Of a stretch of 64,000 nt of DNA, positions 1 through 12,097 are shown in pieces. A program made the position numbers and the translations under genes. This stretch comes from Agroathelia rolfsii (lineage: Eukaryota > Basidiomycota > Agaricomycetes > Amylocorticiales > Amylocorticiaceae): contig JABRWF010000006.1 in NCBI GenBank assembly GCA_018343915.1, positions 4,030,001 through 4,094,000 on the forward strand, given 5' to 3'. Within the stretch, counting starts at the first letter, position 1; each line of letters begins with the position of its first letter. The notes beneath the pieces were generated by a model. It was given only the letters and a program-made list of their open reading frames with translations. It was not told the origin of the DNA and made no database searches.

Positions 1-243
1 AACTTCATTACAGCAACCTCATTGCTTGTATAGTGTACGCGTGTTCGGTCATTTCGATGTGAGTCTATTGTTTATTTTTACCTGATTTCTCCTCATTATT
101 TCGCCAATAGACTTAATTCTCGCGCAGCCGTGCAAAAGGAATTCATCAATATCAGTCGCGAAACCGAGACCGCCGATGCTGTTTTTACCTCTGTCGGCTT
201 TGATTCATCTGCATGCACAACTACATACAACGGTTCGGAGTAG
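1..243 (+). CDS. DUF6534 membrane protein, unit A (3' end only)
   Basis: The window opens inside the last introns of a gene matching units B, C and D downstream. Two terminal exons are visible: a short one at about 37-60 (YACSVISM-type, end of the last membrane helix) and the final exon from about 111 to the TAG at 241-243. The final exon encodes the LNSRAAVQKEF-type motif that closes the DUF6534 domain and a short hydrophilic tail ending in TTYNGSE. In the DUF6534 family this LNAR/LNSR motif follows the seventh hydrophobic segment. The rest of the gene lies to the left of the window, so whether it is intact cannot be judged. Confidence 0.7.
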
Positions 244-2052
244 CCTTCCACGATCCCTGAGAACGACAGGTGGCAGTGAAACTCAGTGGCTTAGCATGTT
301 TGTTTGGATTGGGACTAGTGTAGTATCCTATTTCATATCACGTCCGCTTGAATACTCATTACTGTATGTAATAGTAGGATTGTATGTCTGTAACATATTG
401 ATGCTCGGTAGATGCTTCCTCTCAAGTGTTCGGGCAGTAAAACCAGCAATAAGTCTGGCATAAACAACTGGAATACAGCTACAGGTTGAGGATGATGAGA
501 ACAGTGCGGACATTAATGATGGTATTGGTAGTTGAGGTAGTAAAGACAGAAATGGTGTGGATATCAAGGAGGGCAGGGTTGTTAGAGATCGCATGGGCAG
601 CGGCGGTCGCAGGGGCACTGGAGGCCATAAAGATAGCACAGGTGGGAGAAATAATTAGGATAGCGTAGATGTCAGATAATGACAGCAACCAGAATAAGAC
701 GAAGGGGCAAGGATTAATAGCAAGAACGATAGGAGCACTAGATGAAAAGATAGTGACACCAAGACATAGGAGGTATAGATAGCTACTCACTAGCCAGAAA
801 CTGGATCGGTTGGGATGATCATCCGGATATACACATAAATAGGTGATTGAACTTGACTTTATTGAAGATATAAAGGCAGAGAGGGATAAGCGGTGACTAA
901 ACAGTCGCAGGCAGCCAGGAACGTTGAATTGCGAAGAATCAATGAGAGCTATAATATAGTGGCGAGTCAAAATAATTGTCACACGATCACGACTCCTCAC
1001 GATCTTATTACTCGACTGCAAAGGGGAAGACAGGATGAGGGAATCAAGGCAAAGGTGCTGGATAATAGAGGGAAACAATCAAAGGAGTACGAAATAGCAC
1101 AACGGGAGCAATAGAGGGCCAGCCACAGGCAGAGGAGGCCGGTAGTAGACTCTGAGAAATACATAGAGAAAGCAAGGGTAAGGTAATAGAGTTGCATGTG
1201 ACAGAAGTAGGCGTAGAGCTTAGGGAGCGGCAGGATAGCGATAGTGGAGAACACTAGAGCTCTAGAGGCTTGAGAGCAGGGTCACGGTGGAGGGAGCCCA
1301 TCCTTGACGGAGGGTGAGTACTACATTAGTGAGTACCGGTGAGTGTTTGGGTCCGAATATCCGAGTTGGCCCTTGGTGCAGCTGCTGCATTTGGCATCCA
1401 AGTCATTGCGTCACTGGCATCAGTACATCTCCCAGTGATACCGTATCCTCGGTCAAAATCCCTCTTAATCGATCATGGACATGATCAATCATTTGCAGAC
1501 TGGCTGGTAACTCAAGAGCATCAGGCAAGAGCCGCTAAAAGCTCGAGACAGTTGATTTCTCTCTTCCTACAAGCTTCAGCCCGGAATGGAGGCGTAGGCT
1601 GGCGGAATAACTATTAAATCAACGGTTCAACGTTCAACTCGCCCTCGTATCGTCACTGCATCAACATTTTTCTTCAGATTTAAACGACTTCCTGATCACT
1701 TGGGCTTGACTGAAGGATATTTACAAGTCTAAACGGACTTGATTAGTCACTGATACTACACTCCGATCCGAGTGAGCGTCAGCGAACGGCAGAGTCTGCC
1801 TAAGGGAGACTACCACACTCTAACTCAATAGGCTAAGCTGGTGCCAGCATCATAGCTACAACGATTTAGCGAACCTGCAATATTAGATAGTTGCTATATT
1901 GTAGAGGGGGGGGGGGGGGGATCAGTAACGCTCACTGCTGGTGCCTCTTCTCATTCTTCTCCTTACCAAAAAGTCTCATTCCGTCTGAAAGTCAGCGTCG
2001 GAGTCCGCCTACGGGATATTGAGATATTAGAAAACACAAGGGCTTAGCTACT
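244..2052. other. Intergenic spacer of the tandem unit
   Basis: No gene is supported here. Open frames on both strands are low-complexity and not shared in frame with the equivalent spacer at 4074-5917. The two spacers are nevertheless similar along most of their length, for example around 470-1270 and 4310-5200, and again just before the next start codon, so the spacer was duplicated with the gene. A run of 15 G lies at 1906-1920. The promoter of unit B must lie in the right part of this stretch, but I see no clear TATA box. Confidence 0.6.
1906..1920. repeat. Poly-G tract (15 G)
   Basis: A mononucleotide run about 130 bp upstream of the start codon of unit B. It is absent from the matching position upstream of units C and D. 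It may be a hypervariable site or a sequencing-length ambiguity. Confidence 0.8.
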
Positions 2053-4073
2053 ATGTCAGCGGAATCTTTTCTAGGCCCGCTAGAAATTGCAGTCATAGCG
2101 TCATCTGTGTATGCCATTTTACTTCAAGCCCCATTGTATCCTGGTGTGTTATGATTGCTGCTGATTCTAAACCTCGAACATCCAGAATTTTTGGTGTGAC
2201 ATGTATGCAGTGCTACATGTATTATGTCGAGCATTCCATAAATGACTCAGTTCCTCTCAAATGTCTTGTAAGTCTATATCAAGTTGCAATATGTGGAATC
2301 TATATAACTCTAATCCTACACCAGGTAGTTGTCCTAATGTATTTCAGTCTTTTGTGTACGCTAATATTTCATCGAAATTTCATTCCTGATCTTCAACGTT
2401 TTAGAACATTTGAGGCAGTCCATATGGTACTTGTCATTCATGTTCTTTATTTTTATACAATAAAATCCTTTGAAAAGTTGGATATGTTGACTGAAGTGCT
2501 GTGGTGAGCGTTAGCATGTTTTTAATGACCTTCTGCTAGCATTGACAATATATTTTTTAGGAGCTTTGTGGTGAGAATGAGCACACTTGATTGCCGACGC
2601 TAAGTGCTGACCCTTTTTTTTTTTCTGATGTTGCCTCTGTATAAAGGCTCGATCCATTGTTTCAGTATGTTTCTCCAAGAGAATATCTAATTTTTTTCTT
2701 CTAATCAATTTAAAAGGTTTTCTTTGAGTAGCATCACCCAATGGTAAATCTAGAACATTTACTTTCGAGGGACTGAAAAAAACCAGGTCACTTGCTTCAG
2801 TTTCTTTGGTATCCGTATTTACTACCGTGAGTTGTCAAAATGATTGCTGATTATGTTACTCAATTTCCTATTCCAGTCAACGGTCGTCGTCCTCTTATCC
2901 CATCCACTATCGTGAGTGCATGTCTTATTTTTCTTCTTCCTATCATAGCTATTCAAAACCCCTCGAATGGTGTCACAGGCAGCCATTTCCATATTTCTTT
3001 TCCGTAAGTGATTACTAATAATACAACCCTGAGCGGGACACTGACCTTGATTTGAAAAAAGTTGGATCAACGTGTCTGTATCATCCATATCTAGTCATGT
3101 GTGTTGATTTATGCTGACAATCTGAGTTGAAAGACTTTAATATCTTTAAGTAAGATAGAAGGTGTTTTATGATATTAGCAAGATGAATAATGTGTCAAAC
3201 TCCTAGTTTTATCAGATCAGCGCCATAAGGATCAGTGAAAACCATTGTTATCACTGTGGGTAGTTTCTATTTTATCATGATTTCCCTTGTGACAACATCG
3301 TGCTTTTGTACATAGATCGCAGCAAGCATGTTAATGTTCTTCATAGTTATCTGTGATGTGACTGTTACAATATGCACAATTTACTATCTTCAAAAGACCT
3401 GTACACCGCTTGCTAAGTACGTTGTATGTTCTGATATTTATATGACATGTGTTTCTAATATATTTGATGCATGATCCCTCAGTGCATACCGCGCTATCAA
3501 TAAACTCACTAGATACACTTTGAATACAGGTATGGACTGCTGGAATTTCATTCCATCAGCGTTATGCATGTATCTGAATTGCTGCCTCTTTTCATTGCAG
3601 GGCTTCTCACTACGTAATTGTTTTTATTTGCCCCATCTATTCAGGCTAGCTTACATACTACTCAAGACTCTTCGCTTTCATTACTGGTATTGTCGTAAGT
3701 GTGTTGCAGCGTATATACTAGCACTAATAAAAAAATTAACAAACGTGATCTTATTAGCTTCTTGTGCAGAAAAACAGATATACATTTACTCCTTCTTATA
3801 TAATCATGACTCGATGTAAGTTCTCGTTTCCTCATTTGATTCTATAATTACGACCTAATCCGTTGTATAGTGTACGCATGTTCTGTTATTTCTATGTGGG
3901 CTCGTTACCTACTCTTAATTGACTTTTGCTCATTTTGTTTCATCAACAGATTGAATTCTCGTGCAGCCGTACAAAAGGAGTTTGTCAGCATTGGTTGCGA
4001 TGCCGAGACTGCGAATACTGCTTTTGGCTTTGATTTCTTACCATGCACAACTACATACAGCGGTTCAGAGTAG
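2053..4073 (+). pseudogene. DUF6534 membrane protein, unit B (one in-frame stop)
   Basis: This is a multi-exon gene of the agaricomycete DUF6534 family of integral membrane proteins of unknown function. Exons read by comparison with C and D are 2053-2108 (MSAESFLGPLEIAV), 2186-2267, 2325-2353, 2405-2503, several short exons to about 3240, then about 3319-3416 (ICDVTVTICTIYYLQK), about 3483-3529 (INKLTRYTLNTG), and the end exon 3951-4073. The last follows the family's D-helix, NTG and LNSR landmarks. In the exon near 3220 the codon at 3226-3228 is TAA, where C has TAT and D has TAC. This would truncate the protein before its conserved second half. The microexon junctions between 2504 and 3220 are uncertain, so the stop could still fall in an intron in a different gene model. 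Confidence 0.6.
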
Positions 4074-5917
4074 GCCCCTCACAACTCCTGAAAATGTCAG
4101 GTGGTATCAAAACACCGTAGCTTACCATGTTTGTTTGTATTGGTAATAGTGTAGTAACATATTTTCGGATAATGCCCACTTTAATGCTCATTACCGTAAG
4201 TAATAGTAGGATCGCACATATGTGATATATGGTAGATGCAACGATACTTCCTCTCTCAAATGTTCAGACAGTGAAGCCCGCAATACATCTGGCATAAATA
4301 GCCGAAACATCAATAAACATTGATAACAATGAAAACAGTGCAGATATTGGTGATAGTATCCGTAGTTGAGGTGGTAAGGACAATTTGTGTGGATACAAAA
4401 GGAGGCAGGGTTGGTGGTGATGACACAGGCAGCGGTGGTTGCAGGGGCGCTGGAGGTCATAAGGATAGCATGAGTGGAGGAGAAATTGGGATGGTGTAGA
4501 TACTAGATAATGCGAGTAGCTGGGACGAGTGTCAATGATACGAAACGGTAAGGATCAAGAATGAGAATGACATGGCACTGAACAAAAAAAAATAGGACTA
4601 AGGTATAAGAGGTATAGACAGCTACTCACTACGCAGTAGTTCAAGTAGTTAGGGCGATTATGCGGATATATATACGAACGGGTCATTGAATCTAACTTTA
4701 TTGAAAATAAAAAGGCAGGGTGGGTCAAACGATGGCTGAAGAATCGCAGCCAGCCGGGGACGTTGAGCTGCGAGGAATCGAGTCGGAATACAATAGTGCC
4801 GAGGTGAAATAATTGTTACACAATCATGGTTTCTCACAATCTTATTACTCGGCTGCAAAGGGCAAAATAGGACGCAGGAGAAGCGACTAAGGGTACATTA
4901 CTACACAGTAAAGAGTTGGCCAGATATTCGTAGCCAGACGGAGAGATATCGCGAGATTAAGACAGGCACCGGGCAGTAGAGGAAAAGAGACCTATAGAAG
5001 TACAAGATAGTAAAGCGGAAGGAATAGAGGGGCCAGCCACGAGCAGAGGAGGCGGAAAGTAATAGGCTCTGAGAGTACATGAGAAGGTGAGGATGAGGCG
5101 GCAGAGTCGATAGAGGTAAGCCTAGGGCGCAGGGAGCGGCGGGATAGCAATGGTGGAGAACACTTGAGGCTCGAGAGCAGGGTAGAGGAAGTTTAGCCCA
5201 CCCTTGGTAGACGAGTTTTGCCTGCTTTTGGGTCCGAACCTCCAAGTTGGCAGCCCTTGGTGTGAATGCTGCATTCCGAGAGCTATTCCGGATTATGATT
5301 GCACCATCAGTACATCTGCCAGCGCCGGTGCTACAATGTCCTCACTCAAAATCCCTAAATTCAAGCTTGTTTAAGCAGGGCCATGACCAATCCATTTGTA
5401 GATCAGATGGTATTTGAACGACTTCAGTCGAACACTGCTGAAAGCTTGAAACTGTCGATGTCCCCCTTCCTACTAGCTTCAGCCTGAAACGGACTCGGAG
5501 GTGTACGACAACGGAATTAATTGACAGTAATAACAACCCTGGCCGCGAAGCGTTATCACTGCGTCAGCTTTTTTCTTCAGATTGAAAGCAGCCTCAACAA
5601 CTTCCCAATCATTTAGACTTGACTGGAAGTTATCTACAAGTCTAAACGGAGTTGATTAGTTGCTGATACTACATTCGACTCAATAGGTTGCGTTACAGGC
5701 ACGCGCGACGTAAACGATTAATTAAGCGAACCTGCAATATACGATCGTTGCTACACTCGAGTAGAGAGAACTCGGAGTCGGTAATGTACACCGTCAGCGT
5801 CTTGTTTAATTCTTCTCCTTACCAAATAGCTTTATCTGTGCAAGAGTCAGTATTGGGGTACGCCAAAGGGATACTAAACATTCTGGGGGTGTTCGCAAAT
5901 ACAAGTGCATGCCTACT
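4074..5917. other. Intergenic spacer of the tandem unit
   Basis: This spacer is related to 244-2052 and carries the same features in the same order, including a GC-poor block, a (T)GAGAGCAGGGT-type segment near 5170, and a conserved stretch just upstream of the start codon. Reading frames on both strands are interrupted and do not match any family I know. No tRNA or other RNA gene was seen. Confidence 0.6.
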
Positions 5918-7920
5918 ATGTCAGCGGAATCTTTTCTAGGCCCGCTGGAAATCGCAGTCGTCGCCTCATCTGTGTACGTCCTTTTATTTTAAATACCATT
6001 ACATGCTGATATATCATGAGTGCTAATAATCCTGAGTGTTGGAACATGCAGATTGTTTGGTGTGACATGTATGCAATGCTACATGTATTATATCGAGCAC
6101 TCTACAAATGACCCCATCCCTCTCAAATGTCTCGTAAGTCTATGCCAAAGTGCGACGTGCAGGATCTACACAATTTTGATCCTATACCAGGTTGCTGTCC
6201 TAATGTACCTCAGCCCTTCGTGTGTACTACTCTTTCATCCCTGATCTTTAGCGTTTTAGGACATTCGAGGCAGTTCATATGGGACTTGTCAGCCATATTC
6301 TTTATTTTTATATTGTAAAGTCCTTTGGAAAGTTGGATATGTCAGCTGGAGCGGTGTGGTGGGTGTTGTAATATTTTAAATGAACATCCGCTACTGCTGA
6401 CAACATGTTTTTTAGGAGCACTGAGGTGAGAATAAGTATGATTGATTGACCGCGCCAAACACTGATCCTTCGATTTCTTTTGTAATGTTACCTCTATTTA
6501 AAGGCCCAATCCATTGTTTCTGTATGTTTCTCCAAGAGAATCCCTCGAATTATTCTTTCTGATTAATCAAAAAGTTTTTTTTGAGTAGCATCACCCAGTG
6601 GTAAGATCTAGGATATTCACTTTTAAGGGACTGGGGTAAACAAGACCGTTTGCTGCAGTTTCTTTGCAATTCGTATTTATTACCGTGAGTTCTCAAAATG
6701 ATTACCAATTATATGACTCAATTTTCTATTTTAGTTAACGGCCGCCGCCGTCTTATCCCATTCACTATTGTAAGTGCATGTTTTTTCTATGATAATTACT
6801 CTAACCCTCAACCCCTCTTACGGTGTCACAGGCAACTGTTGCCATATTTCTGTTCCGTAAGTAATAAATAACAATACAACTTTTAAAAGACACTGACTTT
6901 AATTTCAAAAAGTTGAATCATCGTGTATGTATTATGCATCTCTAGTTATTTATGTTAGTCTATGCTAATATCCTGGGTTGAAAGACTTTAATATCTTGCA
7001 GTAAGATAGGGAATGTTTCATGATATTGACATTATGAATAAGGCGTCAAATTCCTAGTTTTACTGTGTCAGCACCTTATGGATCAGCAAAAACCGTTATT
7101 ATCATTGTGGGCGGTTTCTATTTCCTCATGATTTTCCTTATGAAGATATCTTGTCCTTTTGTATAGATTGCAGGAGGCTTGTCAATGTTTCTTACGGTTG
7201 TCTGTGATGTAACTACCACAATATGCACAATTTACTATCTTCGAAAGACACGTGCGCCACTTGCTAGGTGCGTTGTATGTTTGTATCAATATGTTATATA
7301 TTTCTGACATTATCAATGCATGATTTCCCAGCACACATCGCGCTGTAAACAGACTTATCAGATATACTATAAATACAGGTATGAATGTTGAGATTTTATT
7401 CTACCGGTGTCATGCATAGCAGCATAGATCTGAATTGCTGCTTCTTCTAATCAGGGCTTCTTACCACGTAATTGTTCATACTTACTTCGTTGATTCAGGC
7501 TAACTTGAATATTAATATCACTCAAGAATTTTTGCTTTCATTACTGGCGTTGTGGTAAGTATGCGGCAGTGCACATATTAGTGTCAATAGGAAATTAAAC
7601 AATGTAATGTTATTAGATTTTTGTACAGAAAGACATGTTTACATTTATGCCTTCTTATATGATCCTGACTCGATGTAGGTTCTCATCCTTTTCCTCAATC
7701 GCATGATTATGACCTTATAAATTGTATAGTGTATGCATGTTCTGTTATTTCTATGTGAGTTCATTACCAATACTTGATAAATTTCTGCTTATGATAGTTA
7801 ATCAACAGACTCAATTCTCGTGTAGCCGTGCAAAAGGAGTTTTTCAACATTGGTCTCGATACTAATGCTGCGAATACTGGCTTCACCTCTGTTGGCTTTG
7901 ATTTTGACCATGAACAATGA
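5918..7920 (+). pseudogene. DUF6534 membrane protein, unit C (probable in-frame stop)
   Basis: The exon order is the same as in unit B: 5918-5973 (MSAESFLGPLEIAV), 6052 to about 6133 (LFGVTCMQCYMYY), a 29-bp exon from 6191, an exon with TFEAVHMGLV, then short exons, the VVCDVTTTICTIYYLRK exon near 7168-7267, the NRLIRYTINTG exon near 7333, and the final exon ending FDFDHEQ with TGA at 7918-7920. The codon that is TAA in B reads TAT here. In the exon after the NTG motif, however, the frame meets TGA at 7506-7508 where B has TAC and D has TAT, next to a small length change. If the acceptor at 7498 is used the protein is cut before its last helix; a shifted acceptor could avoid this. Confidence 0.55.
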
Positions 7921-8185
7921 ATTAGATCAAATCCAACCGGAACAGTATTCTGCTAGCAATAAACAAGGTGGAATTGAAACTCGAAGTAGTAACTTAGTAT
8001 GCTAGTGCAGAAATTGCTAAACTATTTTTACTATATCAATATATATATATTAAAAAAATCATTATAGATCTTATTATTGGCGGCAAGATGAAGATTATAA
8101 CCATTCTTCAAGCTGCTATTATTTTGAGTTAGCGGCATCGTACACCGGTCCCCAAGCTATGGAAGTTTTTATGTGGGAATGTGAA
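7921..8185. other. 3' flank of unit C
   Basis: AT-rich sequence with no gene. It separates the end of unit C from the first solo LTR. Confidence 0.5.
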
Positions 8186-8492
8186 TGTAACGGATCGAGA
8201 CCCTTTGGAGTGAGGCTGACCGGTTGGGTGATATGACGCCTGTCACGTCGTTTTCAATATTTCTTATTTCTTCAATTTCTTGGTATTAGCTTACGACAGG
8301 TTTCCATTCCACAAGGAATATGTTTACATTCTTCAGTTGATTTTTTACATCCGCATGCTTGTGATTTTTAGCTTAGGATAGGTATAAATACGGACCATGT
8401 ATGTAGTTGAGTAGGACAGGCAATCGACATTTTATACCAGTTCTCTCTCTCTTGTGATTTGTCTCTAGTGACGTCCTTGGTCGGACGTGACA
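8186..8492 (-). mobile_element. Solo LTR, family 4 (307 bp), TSD GTGAA
   Basis: The copy starts TGTAACGG and ends GTGACA. The five bases on each side, 8181-8185 and 8493-8497, are both GTGAA. The body is the reverse complement of a second copy at 24306-24609, which defines both ends independently. A TATAAATA box lies near 8384 on the plus strand. TG/CA-type ends, a 5-bp duplication and no coding capacity fit a solo LTR left by recombination between the two LTRs of a full element. Confidence 0.85.
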
Positions 8493-8628
8493 GTGAAGGA
8501 CGTGTCTGGTACAGGTGTGACGGCGCGTCACTTACAGTCACGTGCGGCCCGACGCTCGCCGGCCTCATACAAATCGAGCGGTATTATGATTATCTTTTCT
8601 TGGTTCGTCGGGCTCTAAGCAGCCCCCG

Positions 8629-10504
8629 TATTGATCTATGGTAGTTCTCGGGTTGTATAGTGTGGCTATATGCTAGCTCACAAGTTACCTGTTATGAAGC
8701 AAACACTTACTTGTGTGAAAAATGCAGGCTTTGGATTGTTCCTAAGATATAGGCAAAGTTTCCTAGGTGGGAAGCAGTTAGTAACTGTTCTATACAGAAG
8801 ATAAGATATAGCTGGTGTCCCTTTGAGACTACCTACTTTATTTCCTTGAGGAAATGGCTTCTGATCTTGTCTTGTAGACTTGGTAAGTCTGGGGTGAAGT
8901 TAGTACCCTAGGAGCTAGTCTTGTAGACTATTTAACTCACTATTTTTGAGTGAAATAACTTATATTTTACAGCTGATTTAGCTAGGGTTTATATACTACA
9001 AAATATTCTAATTTCTGAATGATTTGTAAGCAATGTCTTTGCTTAAGTAATCTGCTTGATAAGCAAAGAGTGTAAGGTTTATGCTGACAAATCCGCTCTG
9101 TAAGCTAAGTATAGTATTTGTAAGCAAATTGAATATTTGAATGAATAGGAAAGTGATATTAATAATATATCTCAAATATTACTAATATCTTTGAAGGTGA
9201 TTACTAATTTATTTGTGTGATTTATAAGCTGATTTATAATCACAATTATGTATTAGTAAGTAAAGTGAATTGTTTAAAAAAAAGATATTTAAAATGAATA
9301 TTGAAATATGAATATATTTTGGAAATATTCAGAATAAAGTGAATGAATGATTGCTTTATATCTCCACAACTATGTTGAAAGATTGAATATTCACAAGCTT
9401 TATATCTTTCCAATAATTCCAATGAATACTTCAAATAATCATCTAACATCATATCATACATGATTATTTATTTCATGATTTTACAACTATTCATTGTTGA
9501 GATATTAATAATTCTTTACATGCATATATTCTTTTATTTAATATTTTCAATATTTCATTATATCTAATCTTATCAGAGATAAGATTATCATATCTGAGGT
9601 CACTTGACTTTATCATTTATGAATATTTTTTTCATAAATATTAAACAATTCCATTTAAATATTCATTTCTCAATAATCATTGTGAATATTACTAATTGAT
9701 TTTTCACGCCCTAGATCCTTGCTTATAAATCACCAAAATATTTACTAAGCAAATTCATAATATTAGTAATATTTATAAAATATTACTAATACAGATCTAA
9801 TAATAGGATATTGAGATCAATAGATATTTTCACTTACTAATACTATACAAATTACTTACTAAGCACACAGATTGCTTACCAAGCATATTATTCAGCAAAT
9901 AGGAATATTACTAAGCTGATTTATAAGCTGATTTGTAAGCAATCCTTCTTACTAAGTGGATTAGATAAGCACAGGGTTGGCTTACTAATCTTGTAGAAAT
10001 TAGAATATTTTGTATTATATAAGCACTAGCAAATTTGGCTGGAAATGATAAGTTATTTCACTTGAAAATAGTGAGTTAAATAGTCTACAAGACTAGCTCC
10101 TAGAGTACTAACTTCACCAACAGACTTACTAAGTCTACTACAAGACAACAAGCCTTTCCTAAAGGGAAAACAAGTAGGTAGTCTCAAAGGGACACTGGCT
10201 ACAGTCTTAACTCAGGTGTAACAGAGTTACTAATTGCTTTCACAAATAGGTTTTATTGCCTTTAAACCTATAACACCACAGACCATTAACTTTTCAAACA
10301 AGTAAGTTAGTTGTCTTTTAAATAGGTAACTAGTAGATTACAAGTAGTCTACATTACACCATTACTACTAACTTTTAACAAACTAATAGTTGTAAATTCT
10401 TGAAATAAATAACAGTGATAGATGAGATATAAACTGATTTATTGAAGTGTTCATTGGAATATTTAGAAAGATTGGATGTATTGAAATATACATATCTTTC
10501 AACA
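8629..10504 (-). repeat. 3' LTR of the copia element, split by a solo LTR
   Basis: The stretches 8629-9372 and 10386-10504 are nearly identical to 20535-21423. The interruption is a solo LTR at 9373-10380. Without the insertion this LTR is about 0.87 kb, against 0.89 kb for the other one; the right copy has a small extra segment near 21205. Confidence 0.9.
9373..10380 (+). mobile_element. Solo LTR, family 2, copy 1 (1008 bp), TSD AACTA
   Basis: It starts TGTTGAAAGATTG and ends TTTTAACA. AACTA at 9368-9372 and at 10381-10385 is the target duplication, and the uninterrupted target is visible in the right LTR near 21300. It is AT-rich and lies opposite to the host element. Its downstream third resembles the host LTR, so families 1 and 2 are relatives. 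Confidence 0.9.
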
Positions 10505-10513
10505 CTCCCACTC
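10505..10513 (-). other. Polypurine tract
   Basis: On the coding strand GAGTGGGAG directly precedes the TG of the 3' LTR, the expected place for the plus-strand primer of reverse transcription. Confidence 0.7.
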
Positions 10514-10539
10514 AATGAATGCTTCATTGGTGTATTGGG

Positions 10540-12097
10540 TTATTTGTTTGATTTGATCCATCTAAAATCATTAGTTAATCCAGTAAGGTTTGTGAAATAG
10601 CTATACTTAGTTTCAGCTAAGGCTTTGGTCAAGACATCTGCTAATTGTTGGTTAGTGTTGATGTATTCAAGTTTAGCAGCTTTATTTTGAATAGCTTCTC
10701 TGATGAAGTGATATCTTACTTCAATGTGCTTTGTTCCTCTTCCTCCATGTTTAGGGTTATTTGCTAGACTGATTGCACCTTGATTATCTGTATAGATTAT
10801 TGTTGGGTCAGATATATCTTCACCTATGTTATTAAGTAGTTTCCTTAGCCAATAAACTTGTTTTGCTGTTTCTGTGAGTGCCATATATTCCACTTCTACA
10901 CTGGATAATGATGTAGTATACTGCCTCCTGGCCAACCAAGATGTAGCACCTTTGCACATCATTATAATATATCCTGTGGTTGATTTTCGGTCATCTAAGT
11001 CTATTGCCCAATTAGCATCTGAGTATGCTGTAAGTTGTTTGGTATGTTGGCCTTGGTATACAATGGCTTTGTCTGGGGTTTTGGATAGGTATTGGAATAT
11101 ATAATTCACTGCTGTGAAGTGCTCTTTTCCAGGATTTTCACTGTACTTTGTACATTTGTTGACAGCAAATATTATGTCTGGTCTAGTGATAATTGTTAAA
11201 AATGTCAGAGAACCAATCATACTTTTGTAGTATGTTTTATTGGTTTCTGTTGCTTGGCTAGGTGATGCTTTGAGTTAGATGCTTGCTAACATTGGTGTAG
11301 CATATCCTTTTGAGTGTTCCTTGTGGAATCTTTTAAGGATGCCTATACAGTAATCTTTTTGGTCAATAGAAAGTATTTTAAGCTTTCTACTCCTGGTGAT
11401 ATTTATGCCTAGGAAAGATTTAGCTGGTCCAAGATCTTTCATTTCATATTTTTTTATGAGTTGGGTTTTTATGTCTTGGATTTGCTTCTTGTTTTTTCCC
11501 ATGAGGAGTAAATCATCAATGTATAGAATAAGAATGATCTTATTATTTGGATCTCCCACTTGTTGATGGTTTAAGTATATTCCTGCATCAGAGTGTATTC
11601 TTTTGAATTTCATCTCTTCAAGTGTAGAGTGAATTTCAAAATTCCATTGTCTTCCAGCCTGTTTTAAGCCATAGAGTGATTTCTTTAGTTGATAGACTTG
11701 ATCTTCTTTTCTTTTTACTGCAAATCCTGTAGGTTGTTCCATAAAAATTTCATGGTCAAGTTTTCCATAAAGGTAGGCAGTTGTGATGTCCATCTGGTCA
11801 ATTTCCCAATCATAATATGCAGCAGTGGCTAATAAAACCCTAAATGCTTCATATCTTGCAACTGGTGACCAAGTGTTATCAAAGGTATCATCTGTCTATA
11901 GATCTCCTCTAGCAACATATCTAGCTTTGTATTGTCCATCTGATTTAATAGTTAAGACCTATTTTCCTTTAAGGATAGTTTTATCTTTAGGTCTTTTTAC
12001 TAAATCATAAACATCTCTTGACTTTAATGAATCCATTTTGCTCTGCATGGCTTCCTCCCACTTAATATGGTCTGGGGAATCCATAGCTTGTTTATAG
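10540..12097 (-). pseudogene. Copia Pol: reverse transcriptase and RNase H
   Basis: Read on the minus strand, this is the C-terminal half of the polyprotein. It begins with a WEEAM..KM..L segment before RT, then VARGD and TWSPVARYEAFR-type motifs, MDITTAYLYGKL, GLKQAGRQW, the catalytic YIDD box in LILYIDDLLLMG, LGPAKSFLGI, and then RNase H with YSDANWA, STTGY, SSVEVEYMALTE, YTDNQGA and the ADVLTKAL ending. The frame is single but broken by TAG at 11959-11961, TAG at 11896-11898 and TAA at 11275-11277, before its natural end at 10540. The first replaces an expected tryptophan in the KGKWV-type motif. No frameshift was found. Confidence 0.9.

Noticed and set aside
479..1078. 199-codon minus-strand open frame in the first spacer
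   Set aside because: The matching spacer at 4074-5917 does not keep the frame, the composition is low-complexity, and no motif is recognisable.
1906..1920. Poly-G run as a G-quadruplex regulator
   Set aside because: It is not conserved in the other units, so a regulatory role has no support.
8497..8628. Possible fifth LTR cut by the copia insertion (GTGAC/GTCAC motifs on both sides)
   Set aside because: The inverted motifs are suggestive, but I could not find matching ends and a target duplication.
9246..9461. Minus-strand open frame crossing the LTR junction at 9373
   Set aside because: It spans an LTR insertion boundary and recurs only because of the repeated LTR sequence.
10874..11104. 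Plus-strand open frame over the RNase H region
   Set aside because: A shadow of the reverse-strand pol frame, which has clear family motifs.
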